Positions 58,044 through 64,000 of a stretch of 64,000 nucleotides of DNA are shown piece by piece; the first letter of the stretch is position 1, and each line of letters opens with the position of its first letter. The notes under the pieces were generated by a model that saw only the letters and a program-made list of their open reading frames with translations, searched no databases and was not told the DNA's origin. The translations under genes were made by a program, and so were the position numbers. The DNA comes from Pratylenchus scribneri (Eukaryota > Nematoda > Chromadorea > Rhabditida > Pratylenchidae): the NCBI GenBank assembly GCA_030063045.1, contig JAQSEB010000015.1:1984001-2048000 (forward strand), in the 5' to 3' direction.

Positions 58044-58957
58044 TTATTCTTCATCTTCTTCCATCACATACGACCCATTTGATGACAGGTTTGAAGGCGA
58101 AGCAGGTGATTCCAAAGGGCTGGCTGGTGCAGATTCAGCTGAATCAGCGGCGACAACTCCGTCCACTTCCCTGAATTATATATTAAATTAGAAATAAAAT
58201 ATGAGCAAATTTTTACCCTTCTTCTTGCACCACTTCCATTTCCTCGGGCATTTCCTCGCTGGTGAACAAACGCCAAAAATACTGTTAAATACATTATTAA
58301 ATAAATAAAAACCCTTTACTCACCTTTGGATTTTCCACAAAAGTCAACGTTTCACGGTCAAAATAGACCATTTTGCCATTCTCTTCCAGGAATGCAAAAA
58401 TCTTTGGCAATTTTTGATCGATTATCTGGAATTAAATATTTAAATTTATAAGATTTAAATAAATATTTTCCTCACCTCTTTTGCTAGCTGGAATTTTCGG
58501 AAAAATTCGGACGATTCAGCCGGAGGGCGCTCATCAGCTGCAGGCGGAAGGACTTCAGTTGCTGGAGGACTTTCACTCGATTCTAGAACCGAATCGGATT
58601 CATCAATTGGCACATTCTCAGGAAGAGGAGAAGATTCAGTCAAGTCATCCGTTGTTTCAACAGGTGGTGCATTTGTTGTTGTTGGCGGTTGAAAGGTGGA
58701 AAATATGGGGTGAAAAAGTGATCATAGATCTTGTTGGATTGATATCCAATTTTTAGGATCCTCTTTCGTAGCCTATTAAAAAGAGGGAATAATCATTTTT
58801 TATTTTAAATTTAAGCCTACGTTTCTCTCTCCTTTGGATAAAGCCGTTTTCTCATATCATATTCGACAAAATAAGGTTTTGAACGAATCTCGATTAAGTG
58901 CTGCTTTTTAGGATCTTCTGCCTTGAATATACGATCAATTTGCACTTGGCGACTCAT
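58044..58957 (-). CDS. Unknown protein, minus strand, 5 exons with one frame break
   Basis: Exons 58957-58821, 58772-58476, 58425-58324, 58281-58217 and 58170-58044. Junctions e3-e4-e5 and the 42-50-bp introns are clean. The first exon reads MSRQVQIDRIFKAEDPKKQH and the last is acidic, ending YVMEEDEE. In exon 2 the frame entered from exon 1 (RKRILKIGYQSNKIYDHFFT) does not connect to the frame leaving it (ESSPLPENVPIDESDSV). A one-base indel near 58685 separates them, and the outgoing frame has a TGA upstream at about 58719. Either the gene is decaying or the assembly has a base error. It is divergently placed 366 bp from the first Maverick ORF. No family was recognised. Confidence 0.5.
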
Positions 58958-59225
58958 TTTTTCAATGAATGGAAAATTATCTTTAAAATTAAAAAATATA
59001 AATAAAAAATGGAAAAAATATAAAGGGGAATGACGCAAACGAAAGGCCAAAGTGGCGAGAATGAGTCACTCTTGACTCTCGAGAATAAGAGGCAAAGGCG
59101 GAGCCAAAATATTCCCTCATTCTGGAAGAGGAACGAAAGGACTAATCGAGAATGAAATGGGCGGAGACTCGAGAATTTTAAAATTGAAATTAAAAATTTG
59201 AATAAAAATAGACCAAAATCAGGGC

Positions 59226-59233
59226 TATATAAA
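59226..59233 (+). promoter_or_regulatory. TATA box of the Maverick gene array
   Basis: TATATAAA lies 90 bp before the ATG at 59323, in a region with repeated CTCGAGAAT motifs (59080-59180). A clear TATA box is in keeping with a virus-like promoter. Confidence 0.55.
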
Positions 59234-59322
59234 AGAGGGGAAAATTCAAACCCAAACCATTCCCTCGATTCATTTTTTAAATTTCCAATTCAAATTAAAA
59301 ATTAAATCCTTCAAATAAAATA

Positions 59323-60360
59323 ATGGCTCTTAATATGAACGACAAGAAAAACCTTGCCCTGCAAATATTACCGGAAGTAGATTTCAATATTACCACCACC
59401 GGAGTGACAGTCAATGCCAGCCAACGCCTCTCGATGCCTCGAGTCATACCGTTCGACAACCAAGGAAAGTGCAAGGAATGCAAGTCGAGTGAAGTTGAGC
59501 TGGATTTTGTTGTGACAAAGGAAGACGTTACACTGTTTTGTACGCGGATGAAGGGAAGCCGCTTTGTGCCATTTGACTCGGTACACGATCTTCCAGGCCA
59601 CTGTTTTTTCAAGATCAAAAATAAGGGAAGAGTTTTCAACGTGGAACATGGGCAACAAGCACCGGTAATTTGCCACCCAATTAATTCTATAAGTCAAAAG
59701 GAAATTCAGGCTGAACCACCACAGAAAATGCCAAAATTGGAACCGGAAAAGGAGTACAATTTGAAGGAGACGCTTTCTGAAATTTATGCCTATCTTGATT
59801 GGATTGTTCCCAGCGGTGATGTGGCCGAAGGAATGATTGGACGTGTGAAGAAAGCCGGTGGAATGGGCTTCGAGGCATTTTTGGATGCTCTTTCCGCTGC
59901 CACTTCTTTCACCACAAATCCAAATGGCAATAACATTTCACCTGAATTGCTGGAGACTTATCAAAAGAATTCGGCTAAACATAACAAAATTTTTGCGCTA
60001 AAGAATCCCGAAAGCCGAACCATTCCCTTCAGTGTTTTGTTGGAAATTTTGGCTGCTGCTACCACCTTTTTAGGTGATTCAGAATTACCAAGTAAACCAA
60101 ATCAAGAACCAAAAGAGGAAGAAGTAAAATCTGATACAGTTCAGGCTCCTGTATCCGATCAGTATGAGGCATTCTATGAGAGTATGAAAGCTGCGACCAC
60201 AGGCATTCCCGATCAACCAAAGCGAGTGAAAGAATTGAAGGAACAAGCAAAACAGATGAAAGAGGAAGAAGAAGCAGCCATCGCCTCAATTACTCCCTCT
60301 ATTCCAAATATTCCAATTGAAAACAAACCAATATCACCATCAAACGTTAAATTCTTTTAA
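59323..60360 (+). CDS. Maverick ORF of unknown function, 345 aa
   Basis: Opens the array behind a TATA box. Residues 1-120 are beta-rich with five cysteines (C50, C53, C73, C94, C117), including KCKEC, which could bind zinc. From residue 150 it is helical, with three related strings: FLDALSAATS (186-195), LLEILAAATT (239-248) and FYESMKAATT (284-293). A Lys/Glu-rich helix (300-320) and a Pro-rich tail ending VKFF follow. No capsid, protease or polymerase motif was recognised. Position next to the ATPase hints at a virion or DNA-packaging role; that is inference only. No signal peptide or membrane segment. Confidence 0.75.
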   Translation: MALNMNDKKNLALQILPEVDFNITTTGVTVNASQRLSMPRVIPFDNQGKCKECKSSEVELDFVVTKEDVTLFCTRMKGSRFVPFDSVHDLPGHCFFKIKNKGRVFNVEHGQQAPVICHPINSISQKEIQAEPPQKMPKLEPEKEYNLKETLSEIYAYLDWIVPSGDVAEGMIGRVKKAGGMGFEAFLDALSAATSFTTNPNGNNISPELLETYQKNSAKHNKIFALKNPESRTIPFSVLLEILAAATTFLGDSELPSKPNQEPKEEEVKSDTVQAPVSDQYEAFYESMKAATTGIPDQPKRVKELKEQAKQMKEEEEAAIASITPSIPNIPIENKPISPSNVKFF

Positions 60361-60408
60361 TAAACTCTCCATTCCCATTTTCACATTCATTTATTTTTTA
60401 ATTTAACA

Positions 60409-61065
60409 ATGGATATTCCCTCTTTTTCTAATAAAGAATTAATGTTAAAATCGCCATTTGGAATGATAATTAGTGGTCCGAGCTCTAGTGGGAAGAGCAC
60501 TTTCTTATTAAAATTTATTGCTGAATCGTCAGAGTTGATTTCTCCAAAGCCTTCAAGTGTACTGTATTGTTTTGGTGAAATGAGTGACATTGTACCAGTT
60601 CTCCAAAAATCCGGAATTGGCGTTTTTGCCGGAGTTCCCCCCGAAGAAGTCATTAAACGCCAACCTAAGCCCCTTTTGCTAATATTGGATGACCTTTTGT
60701 TGGCAATAGATGAAAAATATCTGAATCAACTATTTACCGCAAAATCCCACCATCAAAATTTCTCCATTGTCTTTGTCACTCAAAATTTATTTGAAAGGAA
60801 AATAAAAGTTGCCCGACAAAATGCTCAATATTTGGTCTTAATGCGATCTCCGAATTCGGCACTTTCAGTGAGGAATATTGGTGTTCAACTTTTTCCTCGC
60901 CAACTTGACTATTTTATGGATGCCTATCGGCAAGCAACAAATCAGCCCTATGGCTATTTGCTGATTGATATGCATGCTTCATCAGATCCTTCACTTAGGC
61001 TTCGCACAAATATATTTAATCAAGAAGAAGAGAGTACAATATTCATTCCCAAAAACGGTCTTTAA
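60409..61065 (+). CDS. FtsK/HerA (A32-like) genome-packaging ATPase
   Basis: 218 aa. Walker A is GPSSSGKS at residues 23-30. Walker B is LLLILDDLL at 89-97 with Asp94/Asp95. The sensor-type strand FVTQNLF is at 122-128. The order and spacing match the DNA-packaging ATPases of Polintons, adenovirus-like viruses and poxvirus A32. In the family it pumps DNA into the capsid. All key residues are present, so the protein looks functional. The start is the first ATG, 48 bp after the previous stop. Confidence 0.92.
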   Translation: MDIPSFSNKELMLKSPFGMIISGPSSSGKSTFLLKFIAESSELISPKPSSVLYCFGEMSDIVPVLQKSGIGVFAGVPPEEVIKRQPKPLLLILDDLLLAIDEKYLNQLFTAKSHHQNFSIVFVTQNLFERKIKVARQNAQYLVLMRSPNSALSVRNIGVQLFPRQLDYFMDAYRQATNQPYGYLLIDMHASSDPSLRLRTNIFNQEEESTIFIPKNGL

Positions 61066-61080
61066 TTTATTTCCCTAAAA

Positions 61081-61446
61081 ATGACCCAAGCAAAAATTAG
61101 TCAATTAATTCATGAAAATTATCAATTTCTTAAAAGTTTATCCAAAATTAAATCTCCAAAGAAATTGCATCGATATTTGAAACATGCAAATTCGCAACAA
61201 CTTCTTGCCATTGTAGAAATTTGCCTCAACATTGTGTGCTCTCGTTTTCAATTAACCTCAAGGCAAAGGAATCGCCTAATGCCATATGCTGATTTTGTGC
61301 GCCGAATGAGCAGATTACGTAGCGAGAAAGGCGCAAGAAAATTTATTGTCCAAAAAGGAAGTGGGGCCCCTGCCGTTTTTGGTGCTCTTCTTACTCCCAT
61401 TCTCATTGAATTGGCCAAAAATTTACTTATAAAAAAGGAAAATTAA
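61081..61446 (+). CDS. PX-like small Polinton protein, 121 aa
   Basis: It starts 15 bp after the ATPase stop. The N-terminal 90 residues are basic and helical (KLHRYLKHANSQQLLAIVEI, RQRNRLMPYADFVRRM). The C-terminus has the characteristic small-residue plus hydrophobic block GSGAPAVFGALLTPILIEL (93-111), as in PX proteins of Polintons and their relatives. The function of PX is not established; a membrane-active or core-associated virion role has been suggested by its shape. Assignment rests on position and the C-terminal motif. Confidence 0.65.
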   Translation: MTQAKISQLIHENYQFLKSLSKIKSPKKLHRYLKHANSQQLLAIVEICLNIVCSRFQLTSRQRNRLMPYADFVRRMSRLRSEKGARKFIVQKGSGAPAVFGALLTPILIELAKNLLIKKEN

Positions 61447-61470
61447 TTTAAAAAATCATTTTATTATTTA

Positions 61471-62803
61471 ATGGCACAAAAATATCTCCTCGTACCCGAA
61501 CCAATTTATCGAGGTTTAACTTCTACGGATACAGGCGAACCCAATCTTGATTTCACCAAAAGGGAATTGGACAAAATTAAACATGGCAGGATTGAGTCTT
61601 CCCAAAAAAATATTCTTTACAATCAAGAACTCCGTCGATATTTGCAAATGAGAAATGAGCGAGAGAGTAGACCTGCCCGAGTTGAATTAACAAATGGATT
61701 AAGAATGTTGGTTAAAAAAGGCGATGAATTTGAAAGTGGGGATGAGGAAATAATGATTGATGAAGATAAAAGTCCACCGAAAACCCCAAAGCTATCAAAA
61801 AAAGTAGAAAATGTACCGAATAATTTGGATGAATCAAGAACAGCAAATGATTTGGCTTCTTCCCAGCCATCTTCTTCCACTGAATCCCTTTCTCAAAATC
61901 CTCCAGAAATATTTCAGGAAGGAAGAGATGAAATTCCTTTTATTCCAAGAAAATGGCCTTTATTAGAAACAACAAATGTTGACACCCAATTAGCTAAAAT
62001 ATCCAAAAAATCTAAGACTTTGACAAAAAAGAAAGGGCATATATCGTTATGTCCATCGTCCATCTGTTTTTGGAAATTATCAAGCAATTAGAGAAGAATC
62101 GGAACCATCAATGAATAATTTGGCTTTACCATCTCCGACTAATGAACAATTGGCTTTATTGGATACGCCTCCTTCCAATGAAGTGGCTTTATTAAAATCG
62201 AAAACCTTAGAAAAGAAGAAGAAGGATAGAATATCCATGTATCCAACGGGTTCAAAAAGAGTGGAAGTTATAAAATCTAGGCGAAAGGGTTCAATATCAT
62301 TAGCATCTCAACATTCTGTTATACGAAATTATCACACAATTAGGAAAGAATTGGAACCGATGGATGATCAATCGGCTTTGCCTACTTCATCAGTCCAGCT
62401 GGCATTGGATGCCCCTATACCTACCCCTAAAACGCAAACATCAATGGAATTGTATGGGAGACCAGGTATTAAATACAGACGTGACCCCGATTTAATTGAA
62501 GTAGTTTCATCGGCTGTCAGGAGGGACATAAGAAAGAGGAAGCCTTCAAAAGGGGATCCTCTAGAACAAAAGAAGCCAAGGATTGAAATTGAGGGTTCAA
62601 TTCGCCGACGTCAATGGGCTCGTCGAAAACCCACTCAAGAAGAAGCATTAAATGGACCAATTAAATGGGCAAAAACAAAACCGACTCAGGCGGATGTCCA
62701 TACTGTGTCGAATGAATTTGGTGGTAGAAGGCTACCGAATATAAGCAATAAAGCAAGATTGGAAGCACTACAGAAAAGAGTAGCACAATTTAAGAATAAC
62801 TAA
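61471..62803 (+). CDS. Basic Maverick protein split by a frameshift (two ORFs, 206 and 230 aa)
   Basis: ORF 61471-62091 and ORF 62111-62803 look like one gene. The first ORF ends in a non-homologous tail after TKKK (about 62030), while the second frame is open well before its ATG and continues the sense (HRPSVFGNYQAIREE). The two halves show the same internal repeat: SKTL(T/E)KKK ... NY(Q/H)(A/T)IR(E/K)E. A single base gained near the A6 or G3 run at 62020-62035 explains it. The protein is rich in Lys/Arg, Ser and Pro, with a nuclear-signal-like RKRKPS stretch, and likely disordered. A nucleic-acid-binding or virion-internal role is possible. Alternatively each ORF is used separately. Confidence 0.65.
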
Positions 62804-62873
62804 TCCATTACTTATTTGTCATTTTTTAATTTCCATAAACCATTTATATACTTTTTATTATTATTAATAAAAT

Positions 62874-63968
62874 ATGGATGAAATAAAATCGACACTCAAT
62901 CAATTATATAATACTCCTGAATCACCCGCTGCATTTTCCGGAATTGACACACTTTACAAAGAGGCTAAGAAGAAATTAGGTTCAAAAATAAGCCGTAAAG
63001 ATATTGAATATTATTTGCAAGGACATCGGACCTATTCCCTTATGCGCCCAAGGAGAGTGCATTTTAAGAGGGTAAAAACAATTCCGCTGGGATTTATGAG
63101 TGATATTCAAACGGATTTGGCTGAGATGGGTGCAATAAGCCGGAGCAACAATGGCCATCGTTATATTTTAATTGCCATTGATGTGCTGTCAAAAAGGCTA
63201 TTTGCTATCCCGCTAAAGACTAAAAAGGCTGAAGATATGTTGCAAGCATTTAAAAAACTTCTAGACCAAATGCCTTTTAAGCCTATACGGATTTATTCGG
63301 ATTTGGGCACGGAATATCGGAATAAATTGTTGAAGGAATTTTTTGAAAATGAGGAAATACAGAAACTTGAGACAAGCTCAAGTTTTGTTAAGGCTTCGCT
63401 TGCTGAAAGAGCAATTCGAAATTTAAAGCAAAGATTATATCGATATTTTTCACAAACTAAAACACTGAATTGGATTGATGTGCTTCAGAAAATTGTCGAT
63501 GGAATCAATCATGCCCCGAGCAGGACTCATGGAATGCGTCCAATTGATGTGAACTTCAAAAATGCCCGTGAAGTCTGGCAACGTCAATATGGCGATGAAT
63601 TCAAATTTAAACGAAGGCGAATGAAACCTAAATTTTTACCTGGTGATACGGTTCGAATGAGTTGGGGAAAGCATATTTTCGAGAAAGGCTATATTCCATC
63701 ATGGGGAGATGAGATTTTAACAGTGGATTCTGTAAAAACCAAATCCAAACCGATTCTATACAAAATTCGTGATGATAAAGGGGAAAAATTCAAGGGTTCA
63801 TTTTATGGAGAAGAATTGGCCAAGGTCAGAAAGGATGCCGACACAACATACCGTATTGAAAAGACTTATAGAAAGAAAAAGCGACCGGATGGAACCTTTG
63901 ATGTTCTGGTGAAATTTATTGGCTATCCTGAGAGGGAATGGATTCACGAAAGCCAATTGCAACCTTAA
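62874..63968 (+). CDS. Maverick integrase (DDE, RVE fold) with C-terminal chromodomain
   Basis: 364 aa. The N-terminal region is the Maverick-specific SPAAFSGIDTLYKEAKKK and RKDIEYYLQGHRTYSL, with no HHCC zinc finger. The catalytic core carries D81 (IQTDLAEM), D143 (IYSDLGTEY) and E178 (KASLAERAIRNLK), the DD(34/35)E triad. An SH3-like segment (KFLPGDTVRMS) follows, and a chromodomain at about 324-362 (DTTYRIEKTYRKKK, VKFIGYPEREWIHESQL) may steer integration to marked chromatin. All catalytic residues are intact. The stop is 32 bp from the window end. In many Polintons the integrase lies near a terminus, but here the other core genes must lie further right or be lost. Confidence 0.95.
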   Translation: MDEIKSTLNQLYNTPESPAAFSGIDTLYKEAKKKLGSKISRKDIEYYLQGHRTYSLMRPRRVHFKRVKTIPLGFMSDIQTDLAEMGAISRSNNGHRYILIAIDVLSKRLFAIPLKTKKAEDMLQAFKKLLDQMPFKPIRIYSDLGTEYRNKLLKEFFENEEIQKLETSSSFVKASLAERAIRNLKQRLYRYFSQTKTLNWIDVLQKIVDGINHAPSRTHGMRPIDVNFKNAREVWQRQYGDEFKFKRRRMKPKFLPGDTVRMSWGKHIFEKGYIPSWGDEILTVDSVKTKSKPILYKIRDDKGEKFKGSFYGEELAKVRKDADTTYRIEKTYRKKKRPDGTFDVLVKFIGYPEREWIHESQLQP

Positions 63969-64000
63969 AAAAAAGAATATATAAATTCGACATTATATAA

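Larger units (their letters stand above)
59323..64000 (+). mobile_element. Maverick/Polinton (partial, continues past the window)
   Basis: This is a compact run of intronless same-strand ORFs with 15-70 bp gaps: unknown 345-aa protein, packaging ATPase, PX-like protein, a frame-broken basic protein and integrase. ATPase plus chromodomain-bearing retroviral-type integrase plus PX-like protein is diagnostic for Mavericks/Polintons. Protein-primed PolB, major and minor capsid and the adenovirus-type protease are not seen in the window. Since host-like genes lie to the left, the rest is probably beyond 64000. The terminal inverted repeats and the left border were not found; 59323 is only the first ORF start. 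Confidence 0.88.

Noticed and set aside
59323..60360. Capsid protein assignment for the first Maverick ORF
   Set aside because: No jelly-roll or known capsid motif could be seen; position alone is not enough.
62015..62030. Programmed -1 frameshift at A AAA AAG
   Set aside because: A -1 slip enters a frame that stops before 62111; the downstream ORF needs a +1 change.

Overview
The window reads as chromosomal DNA of a nematode, AT-rich and intron-rich. The evidence is the gene content: srt-type and other serpentine chemoreceptors, a secreted fatty-acid-binding protein of the nematode lbp type, a MIF-like tautomerase, and BTB, F-box/FBA and SPRY proteins. Many introns are only 42-60 bp with TTTNCAG-like acceptors. 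A tylenchid (plant-parasitic) worm is a guess, not proven by the sequence. No rRNA, tRNA or CRISPR array was recognised. All spliced models were built by hand; nearly all close to an exact multiple of three with matching splice phases.

Layout. 0.3-9.6 kb: a PUR-like hypothetical gene, a BTB/POZ gene (minus strand) and a coiled-coil/F-box-like/SPRY gene. 10-13.8 kb: a tandem pair of small secreted Cys-rich proteins, the second hit by a transposon. 15.4-17.9 kb: secreted fatty-acid-binding protein (minus). 22 kb: MIF homologue. 22.9-28.0 kb: two tandem FBXO2/6-like F-box/FBA genes (minus), both 295 aa. 28.9-33.7 kb: TRM44-type tRNA methyltransferase (minus). 34.2-36.8 kb: a 58-bp satellite. 37-49.5 kb: a cluster of srt chemoreceptor genes, two intact (38.4 and 47.8 kb) and several broken. 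One broken copy is interrupted by a 2-kb fold-back insert that carries part of an OTU-like protease. 49.8-52.9 kb: another serpentine receptor (minus). 54.4 kb: a 75-aa secreted protein. 56.6-57.9 kb: two small single-pass membrane proteins. 58.0-59.0 kb: an unknown gene with a frame break.

59.3-64.0 kb is different. It is a compact, intronless, one-strand array with 15-70 bp gaps, encoding an FtsK/A32-like packaging ATPase, a PX-like small protein, a retroviral-type integrase with a C-terminal chromodomain, and unknown proteins. This is the hallmark set of a Maverick/Polinton (virus-like giant transposon). Protein-primed DNA polymerase, capsid and protease genes are not in the window and would be expected to the right of position 64000. 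The left terminus could not be placed.

The second theme is the density of non-autonomous, mostly palindromic transposons. Four have CAG-type termini and perfect 8-bp target duplications (hAT-like). Five have GGTA-type termini, four with perfect 8-bp duplications and one with 7 of 8. Many, with differing ends, share a conserved internal module around GACGCGTCGATTG. Many of the long host introns are long because they hold such an element.
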